Assembly: GCA_934249265.1 (NCBI GenBank)
Contig: CAKQKQ010000066.1
Location: 1 to 10,161 of the forward strand
Length of the DNA stretch: 10,161 nt
DNA from: an uncultured Clostridia bacterium
Lineage (GTDB): Bacteria; Bacillota; Clostridia; Christensenellales; Borkfalkiaceae
Reading direction: 5' to 3'
Each line of letters opens with the position of its first letter. Position 1 is the stretch's first letter. Below are positions 1 to 7,537 of the stretch, piece by piece. The position numbers and the translations under genes were made by a program. The notes beneath the pieces were generated by a model. It had not been told where the DNA came from. It made no database searches and saw only the letters and a program-made list of their open reading frames with translations.

Positions 1-1672
1 AGGCGGCGATGGAATGTTCGACAACAAACTCACCATTTTCCGCTGGAATTTCTCCGGCTTAAATTCGGCGAGAAAGAAAAACAGTCCCGTTTACAAATTG
101 CTTAAAGAAAAAGCGGGCATGCATTTATATGCGTCCACTGCGGGCGGTTCGGACTGGAAGACCAAACTCAACGTTATGTTCAATACGCAAATGCTCCCCG
201 ACATTTTCGTGAGTATGGGACCCGAAAACCCCAAGCAATACAGCGATATGATAGACGACGGAGTATTGATTCCCGTTTCCGATTTCGTAAGCGAGACAAA
301 ATACCCCAACATCAATAATCACCTTAAAAAATTCGATTATTTAAAGACAAATCTCTCTTACGCAAAGGGCAAGCATTGGTCTATTCCCGTCGATTGGACG
401 CTCGAACACACGATGTATATTCGTCTCGACTGGCTCGACAATTTAAACAAACCCGAAAAATTGAGAAAAATCATTGCCGACGAACAAGGCAAAACCGAAG
501 CGGAAGTAACCGCGGAAGAAATGGAACAATATAAATTCGCCGCACCTAAAGACTTGCTCGAGTTTTACCGCGTATGTCGCGCGTTTACTTTATACGACCC
601 CGACGAAAACGGCAAAAACGACACTTACGGTTATACTTCGGCGGGCGGCGACGACTTGTTTGCCGACAGTTGGATGTTTATTGCGTTCGACGCGGGCTAT
701 AAGAGCATGAAAGACTATTTAGGCGACGGAAATTACACCTCGAGTTATACCAACGAGGGTGCTAAAAAAGCCATTGCTTATTTCAACGATTTATACAAAG
801 CGGGTTATATCGACCCGTCGTGGTATGAAAACAGCACCGACGACAAGCAACAAGCGTTTACCAAAGGCGAAGTAGGAATGATGGAAGGTCACGCTTGGTA
901 CAACACTATTGTAAGAGGTTATATCGCAGCAAACACTACGGCAAATTACAAACCGAGCATAGAAGAGGCTTCTGCGGCTATCGGAGTGTTCGACCCGCCG
1001 GCAGGCGAAAACGGCACTTACGGTATAAGCGGCAACCCCAATTTCTGGACTGTCACTTGCTTAAACAACGGTATGAGCGACGCCGAACTCAACGCCGCGC
1101 TTTCGCTCATCGATTATATGCTCAGCGACGAAGGCAAAGATTTGCTTATTTACGGCATAGAGGGACAACATTTCGATTACGTTGACGGCGAAAGAGTAAG
1201 CAAAATGGGTAAGGCTGCCGACGGATTTAACAGAACGTTAAGCGAAGTAGACCCGTGTTTTGAAATTTCTTCTGTTACAAATTGGAGTACGGGTTATTTA
1301 GAGCCGTACCAAACCAATGCGGACAAAATCAACGCCGTAATGGAAAGAGCACCCAAGTACGTCACTTACCCCGATTATCCCTTCTTATCGACAAAAGCGT
1401 ACGTTGAATATTGGGATATTTTGTGCGACTTTGCCGAAACCGAAGTGTTTAATATGATATGTTCTTCAAGCAATTACGTAGAAAGAAAGACGTTTACGGG
1501 CGGCAGAAAAATTCCTCTTTCATACAGTGAAATAGGTATTCCGTCGGCAAATTTAAACAGCGCGTTTGCCGATTTCGTCAAGAGATACAACAACCAAGGC
1601 GGCACGCAAATCAACAAAGAATACAACGCAGCCAAGACAAACGCAACAAAAGTTTCGTTGTTGACGCATTAA
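1..1672 (+). CDS. ABC transporter solute-binding protein, LplA-type sugar binder (5' partial)
   Basis: Extracellular solute-binding protein of the long (over 500 residue) LplA-like class that binds oligosaccharides for an ABC importer. The reading frame is open to the left edge (codons from base 2 read Gly-Gly-Asp-Gly before Met at 14). No signal peptide or lipobox is visible and no convincing ribosome site precedes base 14, so the real start is very likely upstream and the visible part is close to a whole mature protein. Counting from the Met at 14, the N-terminal lobe begins with a LTIFRWNF strand. A DPDENGKNDTYG segment at about 195-206 matches the DPDxNGxxDTYG acidic loop common in this class. 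The region around 335-395 (NPNFWTV, then LSLIDYMLSDEG) fits the usual C-terminal lobe. It is the first visible gene of the operon, 28 bases before the next. Permease genes are not in the window. Family assignment is firm; the ligand is unknown. Confidence 0.9.
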   Translation, partial: GGDGMFDNKLTIFRWNFSGLNSARKKNSPVYKLLKEKAGMHLYASTAGGSDWKTKLNVMFNTQMLPDIFVSMGPENPKQYSDMIDDGVLIPVSDFVSETKYPNINNHLKKFDYLKTNLSYAKGKHWSIPVDWTLEHTMYIRLDWLDNLNKPEKLRKIIADEQGKTEAEVTAEEMEQYKFAAPKDLLEFYRVCRAFTLYDPDENGKNDTYGYTSAGGDDLFADSWMFIAFDAGYKSMKDYLGDGNYTSSYTNEGAKKAIAYFNDLYKAGYIDPSWYENSTDDKQQAFTKGEVGMMEGHAWYNTIVRGYIAANTTANYKPSIEEASAAIGVFDPPAGENGTYGISGNPNFWTVTCLNNGMSDAELNAALSLIDYMLSDEGKDLLIYGIEGQHFDYVDGERVSKMGKAADGFNRTLSEVDPCFEISSVTNWSTGYLEPYQTNADKINAVMERAPKYVTYPDYPFLSTKAYVEYWDILCDFAETEVFNMICSSSNYVERKTFTGGRKIPLSYSEIGIPSANLNSAFADFVKRYNNQGGTQINKEYNAAKTNATKVSLLTH

Positions 1673-1690
1673 ACTTTATTAAAGGATTAT

Positions 1691-1695
1691 AGGAG
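1691..1695 (+). promoter_or_regulatory. Shine-Dalgarno site of the 1701 gene
   Basis: AGGAG lies five bases before the ATG at 1701, in the 28-base gap after the binding-protein gene. It fixes the start of the 1701 gene. No promoter or terminator is evident in this short gap, which supports co-transcription. Confidence 0.8.
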
Positions 1696-1700
1696 AAACA

Positions 1701-2537
1701 ATGACAAAGACTAATTATTTAAAACGAGCGGTGGCGGTACTCGCGCTTTTCGTGTTATTGTCGTGCGTGAGTTTTCCCGTTTACGCAAGCGCGGAAGAAA
1801 CGACTTATAAAACGGGCGTAAGCATTACAAAACAAGGCGAAAACGGCTTTTATTACGCATGGGGCACTCCCGACAACTGCGTATTGATGGAATACGGCTA
1901 CGGTTACAGCGAAAGCATATTGTGGCACGGACTCGAATTATATTCTCACATAGAAAGCGGCAATTCGGTACACCCCGGTACTTTTTGGGGAGTAATGATT
2001 ATTTGGGTCGCAAAAGAGGGCGGCACTGTCACCCTTACGGGTAAAATGGAAAAAGGCTCAAACTCCGGCGACGGAGTAAACCTCGGAATTTATCATTACA
2101 GCGGCGAAAATAAGACAGCAGTTTTTGAAAAATTCGTCGACGGACAAGGCGAGCGCACTTTCCCCATCGACACTACGTTAAACTTGAAAAAGGGCGACAA
2201 CATAGTGTTTTATTGCGACAGCGGAAACGCCAAAGACAACAGTGCGGACAGTTGCGGCTTCCCTTGCGAAATTAAATACACGCAAAGAGACGGAGATATA
2301 GAAACGGGCGATTTGGCTAAATATCTCAACGTGGGCAGAGCCGGCGACGTGGGCGGTTTCAAGCATATCGACAAGCCTTACGGCGCGGAAGTTACCGACG
2401 GAACTTTGACTAAAAAAGAAACGACCACATCAAGCGGTTGCGGCGCAAACGCAATGGCGAGCGGTTCGTTTATAGCAGTCGTTCTTGCGGCGTTTGCCGC
2501 GTGCGTTGCGCTTAATAAAAGGAGGAAGGCGAAATGA
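1701..2537 (+). CDS. Exported beta-sandwich surface protein with C-terminal membrane tail, unknown function
   Basis: I do not recognise a named family. The N-terminus is a signal peptide (basic TKTNYLKR, hydrophobic 11-28) with an Ala-Ser-Ala site at 29-31. An LLSC at 19-22 also resembles a lipobox, so lipidation is possible but less likely given the other anchor. Residues about 45-195 look beta-rich, with NSGDGV at 121-126 and a KKGDNIVFY strand at 163-171. This pattern is typical of carbohydrate-binding-type jelly rolls. After a Thr/Ser/Gly linker the protein ends with Gly-Cys-Gly at 246-248, a hydrophobic stretch at about 255-271 and a basic KRRKAK tail, which is a membrane anchor or sorting-like signal. 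The central domain aligns end to end with the next gene's product, and the stop overlaps that gene's ATG (ATGA at 2534-2537), so translation is probably coupled. Glycan binding at the cell surface is an inference from fold pattern and context. Confidence 0.8.
   Translation: MTKTNYLKRAVAVLALFVLLSCVSFPVYASAEETTYKTGVSITKQGENGFYYAWGTPDNCVLMEYGYGYSESILWHGLELYSHIESGNSVHPGTFWGVMIIWVAKEGGTVTLTGKMEKGSNSGDGVNLGIYHYSGENKTAVFEKFVDGQGERTFPIDTTLNLKKGDNIVFYCDSGNAKDNSADSCGFPCEIKYTQRDGDIETGDLAKYLNVGRAGDVGGFKHIDKPYGAEVTDGTLTKKETTTSSGCGANAMASGSFIAVVLAAFAACVALNKRRKAK
2520..2525 (+). promoter_or_regulatory. Shine-Dalgarno site of the 2534 gene
   Basis: A perfect AGGAGG sits eight bases before the ATG at 2534 and lies inside the last codons of the preceding gene. 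It supports the overlapping start and strong, coupled translation of the two surface proteins. Confidence 0.8.
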
Positions 2538-3181
2538 GAAAGTTTAAAAGTTTGATTTGCGCCGTCCTTGCGGCGATAAGCGTGGTTTGCGCGGTTTCGT
2601 GCGGTGGCGGAACGAATACTACTTATTCTCCCGCATTGCCCGCTCAACCCAAAGACGATTATAGACAATATTTAAACGAGCAGTGGTCGAGCGTAAACGA
2701 TATGTCCGACATGCAAGGGTATAGAAATTGGTATTATTATTGCGGCGACCCCGACGACAAATCGCTTGAATTAATGGTTTTTAACGATTATTACGGTCGT
2801 TGGAGCAGTAAATATCAGCAATTATATTTCGACACTTACATGTGGAGCAACGTTTGGCTTCCCGAAGACCAACAAGGTTACGGCATAGGCATGGGATTTA
2901 AAGCCCCCGCAAGCGGTAGATTACAAATCGTTGCGGAAGTAACTCTTCTCGCCGAGGCTAAATACAACAGCGGCGACGGCGTGGTATTTTCGATTTCCGA
3001 TAAAAACGGACTTCCTCACGACGCAATGTCTATCGACGCTTATCAAGGCGGACAAAAGCAAACGATGAATTTGACGATAGATATAAAAATGGACGAAGAA
3101 GTGTTGTTTATGCTTTTCCCCAACACCAACAACAAAAACGATTTTACCGAAGTAAACGTCACAATAAAATACGCAAAATAA
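2534..3181 (+). CDS. Lipoprotein with beta-sandwich domain, paralogue of the 1701 product
   Basis: Small predicted lipoprotein of 215 residues. The signal peptide runs from basic MRKFK through a hydrophobic core to AVSC with the lipidated Cys at 23, followed by Gly-Gly-Gly and a Thr/Pro/Gln linker that would lift the domain off the membrane. Residues about 61-213 match the upstream protein in order and spacing. QGYRNWYYYCGDPD (61-74) aligns with QGENGFYYAWGTPD (45-58). APASGRL (124-130) corresponds to AKEGGTV. NSGDGV (145-150) is identical in both. The closing IKYAK matches IKYTQ. Shared features such as APxSG and GDGV are common in carbohydrate-binding-type jelly rolls, but no exact family is recognised. 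It starts in a 4-base overlap with the gene before it and ends 9 bases before the GH36 gene. A surface glycan-binding accessory role is inferred; a structural or chaperone role for the partner enzymes is an alternative. Confidence 0.82.
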   Translation: MRKFKSLICAVLAAISVVCAVSCGGGTNTTYSPALPAQPKDDYRQYLNEQWSSVNDMSDMQGYRNWYYYCGDPDDKSLELMVFNDYYGRWSSKYQQLYFDTYMWSNVWLPEDQQGYGIGMGFKAPASGRLQIVAEVTLLAEAKYNSGDGVVFSISDKNGLPHDAMSIDAYQGGQKQTMNLTIDIKMDEEVLFMLFPNTNNKNDFTEVNVTIKYAK

Positions 3182-3190
3182 AAGGTTTAT

Positions 3191-5305
3191 ATGAAAATAC
3201 AGCATTTTAACGGAATTGACGCAATTTTTGCCACCGACGACAAATTCGGTCTCACGGCATTTACCATCGTCCCTTCCCGATTAATTGAAAAGGTAATAGA
3301 AGAAAAAGTGCTTTCTTCTTCCGATACGTACGGACATTTACGCCCCGAACCGATGATTCAAATCGCGCTTTCGGGCGATTCGCCCACGAGAGATTTTTCC
3401 TCGGGCGTGTCTCTCCGCAACACCTCTACGGCTCTCGATTTGCGCTTTATAGAGCAAAACAGAGAAGAAACCGAAAACCAAATAAAAGTAGTCACCGTTT
3501 TTAAAGGAGAAAAAAGCGGAATTACCGTTTATCACACGCTTTGCCAAAACAAAGGCTATTCCGCGCTCGAGTGTAGCGTAAAAGTGGTAAACACGAGCGA
3601 CAAGCCGATTACGCTTGAATATCTCGCGTCGTTTACGGTCGATTGCTTATCCCCGTTTGTTTTGGAAAACGACGCCGACGAGTTGTATATTCACAGAATA
3701 AACAATTATTGGGCGGGTGAAGGCAGACTTCAAAGTGCGCCTGCGTCTTTTTACGCAATGGAAGACTCGCAAACGCGGTTCGGCTATCGCATGGAAAGGT
3801 TCGGACAAAACGGCACTATGCCCGCAAGGGGATATCTTCCGTTTGTGGCAATAGAGGACAAGGCAAACGGCGTAACTTGGGCTTGTAATATGCAAGCACC
3901 GGAGTCATGGCTTATAGAAGTGGGTCACCACAATTCGGCTTTACATATGTCGGGCGGCATCGCCGATTTCACTTCGGGACATTGGAGAAAACGCCTCGAT
4001 ATAGGGCAGAGTTTTTGCGCAAGACCCGCGTACATAACGGTTGCCGAAGGCGATTTATTGGCGGCGTGCAACAACCTTACCGAGTACAGAAAGCCGCTTA
4101 TTTCCCGCAGCGCAAGCGATAACGATATGCCCATTATTTACAACGAATTTCTCTACACACACGGCGAGCCGACGTTTGAAAAAGAAATAAAACAACTTCC
4201 GTTTTTAAAAGACTTGGGAGTAAAATATTTCGTGATAGACGACGGTTGGTATTGCGATTTGCAAAAAAAGCGCAACTTTTTGGGCGATTGGGAAACGGAT
4301 AAACAGCGTTTTCCGTCCGGACTTAAAGGCTTTTCTGACGAATGTAAAAAATTCGGCATAAAATCGGGCATTTGGTACGAATTTGAAAACGTGACCGAGG
4401 GCGCGCCGATTTGCGAAAACAAAAACTTATTTCTCACTTTCGACGGCAATATAATTAAGCACGAAAACAGAATGTTTTTGGATTTCAGAAAGAAAGAAAC
4501 GATAGACTTTTTGAAAGAAAAAGTAATCGATTTAATGAAAAAGGAAGATATCGGTTACGTCAAAATCGACTACAACGAAAATATCGGCTTGGGCGTTGAC
4601 GGAACGGAATCGTACTGTCAAGGTTTGCGCGAACATATGGAGTGCGTAATTGATTTTTACCGCGAAATACGCAAAGAGTTGCCCGATTTAATCATCGAAA
4701 CTTGCTCTTCGGGCGGTATGAGACACGAGCCGCTTTTCTTGACTTTGGGCGATATGGTGTCCTTTTCGGACTTCTGCGAAAACCCCATGGGCGCGGTTTG
4801 CGCGTGCGATTTACACAGGGTTTTGCTCCCTTCGCAAATGCAAGTTTGGGCGTACCTTGACAAGTCGTTTTCAGCCGAAAGAGTATATTACGCTTTGGCA
4901 GAGGGCTTGTTGGGCAGATTATGCTTGTCGGGCGATATTGCCGAACTTTCTTCCGAGGCAAAAAGCATCGTAAAAGCGGGCTGTGAGTTTTACGAAAAGA
5001 TTAAATTTATAATTAAAGACGGCAAAACGATACATATCGACACGAGCGAAATTACCTCGTTCCGCAAGGAAAAGGGCGCGTTTTCGCTTGCAAGACTGTC
5101 AAACGACGAAAAATACGCGCTTGTGTACGCCTTTGCGGTAGATAAAAACGCTTGTTGTGAAATTGCTTTGCCGAATAATTATGAAATAATCGACGTATAC
5201 GGCACGGCGAAAGCAACTACTAAAAACGAAAAAGTAATTATTTCGCACTGCGGAGAAAAATATTCTTCTGCGGTGGTTCTCTTAAAATTGGATAAGGAGA
5301 TTTAA
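3191..5305 (+). CDS. GH36-type alpha-galactosidase-like glycoside hydrolase, cytoplasmic
   Basis: Clan GH-D retaining hydrolase, most like GH36 (melibiase), which removes terminal alpha-galactose or alpha-N-acetylgalactosamine. The usual GH36 layout is visible over 704 residues: an N-terminal beta-sandwich to about 300, a (beta/alpha)8 barrel at about 315-600 and a small C-terminal beta domain. Barrel motifs are IDDGW at 349-353, LGDWETD at 364-370 followed by FP at 374-375, KIDYN at 458-462 with Asp460 as expected nucleophile, ETCSSGGMR at 503-511 and SFSD at 524-527 with Asp527 as expected acid/base. There is no signal peptide, so it should act on imported oligosaccharides. Several motif positions differ from classical GH36: KID rather than KWD, and WYEFE (395-399) where LWFEPE-type sequence is usual. 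Substrate may therefore not be plain galactose. A weak AAAGG lies five bases before the ATG. Family call is firm, specificity is not. Confidence 0.9.
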   Translation: MKIQHFNGIDAIFATDDKFGLTAFTIVPSRLIEKVIEEKVLSSSDTYGHLRPEPMIQIALSGDSPTRDFSSGVSLRNTSTALDLRFIEQNREETENQIKVVTVFKGEKSGITVYHTLCQNKGYSALECSVKVVNTSDKPITLEYLASFTVDCLSPFVLENDADELYIHRINNYWAGEGRLQSAPASFYAMEDSQTRFGYRMERFGQNGTMPARGYLPFVAIEDKANGVTWACNMQAPESWLIEVGHHNSALHMSGGIADFTSGHWRKRLDIGQSFCARPAYITVAEGDLLAACNNLTEYRKPLISRSASDNDMPIIYNEFLYTHGEPTFEKEIKQLPFLKDLGVKYFVIDDGWYCDLQKKRNFLGDWETDKQRFPSGLKGFSDECKKFGIKSGIWYEFENVTEGAPICENKNLFLTFDGNIIKHENRMFLDFRKKETIDFLKEKVIDLMKKEDIGYVKIDYNENIGLGVDGTESYCQGLREHMECVIDFYREIRKELPDLIIETCSSGGMRHEPLFLTLGDMVSFSDFCENPMGAVCACDLHRVLLPSQMQVWAYLDKSFSAERVYYALAEGLLGRLCLSGDIAELSSEAKSIVKAGCEFYEKIKFIIKDGKTIHIDTSEITSFRKEKGAFSLARLSNDEKYALVYAFAVDKNACCEIALPNNYEIIDVYGTAKATTKNEKVIISHCGEKYSSAVVLLKLDKEI
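5294..5299 (+). promoter_or_regulatory. Shine-Dalgarno site of the 5309 gene
   Basis: AAGGAG within the last codons of the GH36 gene lies nine bases before the ATG at 5309. The GH36 gene ends with tandem stops TAA TAG (5303-5308) placed directly against that ATG, so the two genes are probably translated from one mRNA. Confidence 0.7.
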
Positions 5306-5308
5306 TAG

Positions 5309-7414
5309 ATGAACAATAAATTTAAAAAATTAGCGTGCATTTGCATGAGTGCGATCACGCTTTGCGGTTGTACGGGCGGCACGAGTGTGACCGACGTCGA
5401 GTATATAAACCCGTATTCGGACACTTACGCCGTCAGATACGACACTAATTCTTCGGCGGACATCACCGTAGATTTTTCAAAAAGAGACGGCAGCATTTCT
5501 CAAAACGTCAAAAAAATAGATATGTTTTCGCCCACATGGAATTTCTTAAAGGGTTCTGGACTCGATTACGGTTCGCTCGATTCTTTAAAATATATGAAAG
5601 AACTTAAAAGCGAAGCGATGAGAGTGGATATGATGTTCGGTAACGGCGGTATAGGGCAAAACTCTTTCACGCAAAACGGCATAGTCGATACCGACAACGC
5701 TTGGTATAAAGTAAACACGTTGGCTGATTATTTAGAGCGTGGCGGCGCGTTGCCGTACTTTATCATGGTAGGCATACCGAGTTATGCTCAAGCGGACGGC
5801 GGAAACGCTAAATCTTACCCCGATATGGAAAAGTACACCGAATTTTGCCGCAACACCGCTAAATATTTCAAAGACAGCGACAGAAGAATTATTTACGAAA
5901 CGTGGAACGAACCCGACTTAAACGCAACTTCTTATTGGACGAGCGGTATGCCGTTGTTTATCGACACGAGCGTAGCCGCAACGAAAGCGTTTAAAGAGGG
6001 CGACCCCGACGCATACGTTGCCGAACTCGGGCTTTGCTGGCCGGTCACGTTCTGCAAAGATTACGTTTCTTCTATAGAAGGCACTTTGTGGGATTATTAC
6101 ATGAAAAAGAGCGCGGAAGCGGGCAACCATATCGACGCTTTCACTTGGCACTATTACGGCGATTCTTCGGCGAATATGGAAGGTTGCCAAAAGCACAGAG
6201 AAGACTTTTCTTATTATAAAGAGGCGGTGCGTGAAGCGATAAATAAAGACAACGAAAAATACGACCTTTACACGATGACTCAACACTGCACGGAGTTTTC
6301 TCCCGCGGCGACGGGCTCGGGCATAGTCGTTCAAACGGGACTTATACCCAAACTTTACAAAGCGATAGATTACGTTTTGGAAACGACGGATATCTCGCGT
6401 TTTTCGTGGGCGTCGTATTTGATGAGCGAATTTTACTTAATCGACCCGTATTCTTGGAAAAAATCACCCGTGTTTTACGTGCTTTGGTCTTACGGCAGAC
6501 TTCCGCTTTCACCCGTAGAAGTGGTTGCGGGCGACGGAATTAAAGACACGTTCGGTTGGGAAACGGGCGTTGACTCTAAACGAGCGGGCGCGGTAATTTA
6601 CAACAAGACTTTAAACGACACTTACACCGTTTCGGGTTCGTCTTACAAACAAAGTGCAAAAGACAGCAGGGACGTAAGCGTAAAACTCACGGGCGTGCCG
6701 TTTACCGCTAAAAACGCTAAAATTTATTTAATCGACAACGAACACGTAAGTTACAACACCGAGACTTCAGAGCCGTATCTCGTGATGGATTTAAACGGCG
6801 ATAAAGTCAAAAACGACGTTGTTATCGACCTTAAAATCCCAGGCAACGCGGCGATGTATATCGAACTCGACGACGGCGACGGACAATGCGAAACCGACTT
6901 TGAAAACGAGTTGAAAGAGCATATCGTAAGAAAAGACTATTATTATGAAGAGCGCGCCGACTTGATGCCGTATTCCGACATTCACGAAAACTCTTTCGAG
7001 GTATCACTCGGTATGCTCGGTCACGAAACGGGCAAAACCGCAATTACGGTTACGCTCGATGACATGAAAGACTTTGAAAAACTTGCGTTAGATTACAATA
7101 TCTACGGCGATATGAGCGGCGCGGCAAAGACAAAAGCCTTGGGTGTGAGAGTAGATTACCACACGAGTAGCGGTTATATTTCTTCCGCAGATTATTATTG
7201 GAGAAACTTTAAAGACGGATTTGTATACAAAGGCTGGGGAACGGGCGAAAAAGCCGCTTATTCCACGGGCTTCGGTTCTGATTTAAACGGCATTTTCAAT
7301 ATACCGCTAATGGAAAAATCTCCCGTAGGCTGGGACGGAAGAATTATGCTCACTTTCTACATGAAAGATTGCGGCACAAACGCTTCCGCGGTATTTCAAG
7401 CCAAAGGAATTTAG
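5309..7414 (+). CDS. Exported lipoprotein glycoside hydrolase, GH39-like (clan GH-A)
   Basis: Surface-anchored enzyme of 701 residues. The signal peptide ends in the lipobox LCGC with Cys21 lipidated, then a Gly/Thr/Ser linker. Residues about 65-400 have the features of a GH-A (beta/alpha)8 barrel of the GH39 kind (beta-xylosidase or alpha-L-iduronidase type). These include TWNEPD at 198-203 with Glu201 as likely acid/base, FTWHYYGD at 278-285, and TQHCTEF at 324-330 with Glu329 as likely nucleophile. The spacing of about 128 residues between the two glutamates is plausible for the clan. Residues about 400-530 form a beta-rich domain, as in GH39 proteins. The last 165 residues look like an additional beta-sandwich, possibly carbohydrate-binding. 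It is the last gene of the operon before the hairpin at 7426. It would make the first extracellular cut on the glycan. GH5 or another GH-A family is possible; the substrate is unknown. Confidence 0.78.
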   Translation: MNNKFKKLACICMSAITLCGCTGGTSVTDVEYINPYSDTYAVRYDTNSSADITVDFSKRDGSISQNVKKIDMFSPTWNFLKGSGLDYGSLDSLKYMKELKSEAMRVDMMFGNGGIGQNSFTQNGIVDTDNAWYKVNTLADYLERGGALPYFIMVGIPSYAQADGGNAKSYPDMEKYTEFCRNTAKYFKDSDRRIIYETWNEPDLNATSYWTSGMPLFIDTSVAATKAFKEGDPDAYVAELGLCWPVTFCKDYVSSIEGTLWDYYMKKSAEAGNHIDAFTWHYYGDSSANMEGCQKHREDFSYYKEAVREAINKDNEKYDLYTMTQHCTEFSPAATGSGIVVQTGLIPKLYKAIDYVLETTDISRFSWASYLMSEFYLIDPYSWKKSPVFYVLWSYGRLPLSPVEVVAGDGIKDTFGWETGVDSKRAGAVIYNKTLNDTYTVSGSSYKQSAKDSRDVSVKLTGVPFTAKNAKIYLIDNEHVSYNTETSEPYLVMDLNGDKVKNDVVIDLKIPGNAAMYIELDDGDGQCETDFENELKEHIVRKDYYYEERADLMPYSDIHENSFEVSLGMLGHETGKTAITVTLDDMKDFEKLALDYNIYGDMSGAAKTKALGVRVDYHTSSGYISSADYYWRNFKDGFVYKGWGTGEKAAYSTGFGSDLNGIFNIPLMEKSPVGWDGRIMLTFYMKDCGTNASAVFQAKGI

Positions 7415-7425
7415 TAAATAAAAAT

Positions 7426-7459
7426 AAAGAGTGCGCGGTAATTTAGCCGTGTACTCTTT
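7426..7459 (+). terminator. Hairpin after the glycan operon, probable terminator
   Basis: A 13-base stem (7426-7438 with 7447-7459) encloses an 8-base loop. All 13 positions pair in the + strand RNA if two G-U wobbles are allowed; on the minus strand these become A-C mismatches, so the hairpin fits + strand transcription. The T-run (7477-7483) begins 17 bases after the stem, further than in a typical intrinsic terminator. Termination may thus be incomplete, with some read-through into the next gene. Confidence 0.6.
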
Positions 7460-7526
7460 GTAAATTTATAATTAAGTTTTTTTATAAATCGTCCGAAAAT
7501 TTTTAAATTTTACCGCGTGACGGTAC

Positions 7527-7532
7527 AAGAGG
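7527..7532 (+). promoter_or_regulatory. Shine-Dalgarno site that decides the ATG at 7538
   Basis: AAGAGG ends five bases before the ATG at 7538. It lies downstream of the in-frame GTG at 7517, which has no purine-rich site at the right distance (the preceding bases are T-rich and then ACCGC). The start at 7538 is therefore preferred. Confidence 0.75.
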
Positions 7533-7537
7533 ATAAA

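Noticed and set aside
14..16. ATG at 14 as the true start of the solute-binding protein
   Set aside because: The frame is open to the window edge, no signal peptide follows, and an exported binding protein needs one. The start is most likely upstream.
5918..6334. 138-codon minus-strand frame opposite the GH39-like gene
   Set aside because: It is fully antisense to a well-supported enzyme gene, with Arg/Val-rich shadow composition and no motif. The same reasoning applies to the other antisense or shifted frames inside the large genes.
7517..7537. GTG start at 7517 giving seven extra N-terminal residues for the 7538 gene
   Set aside because: No ribosome site precedes the GTG, whereas AAGAGG sits five bases before the in-frame ATG at 7538.
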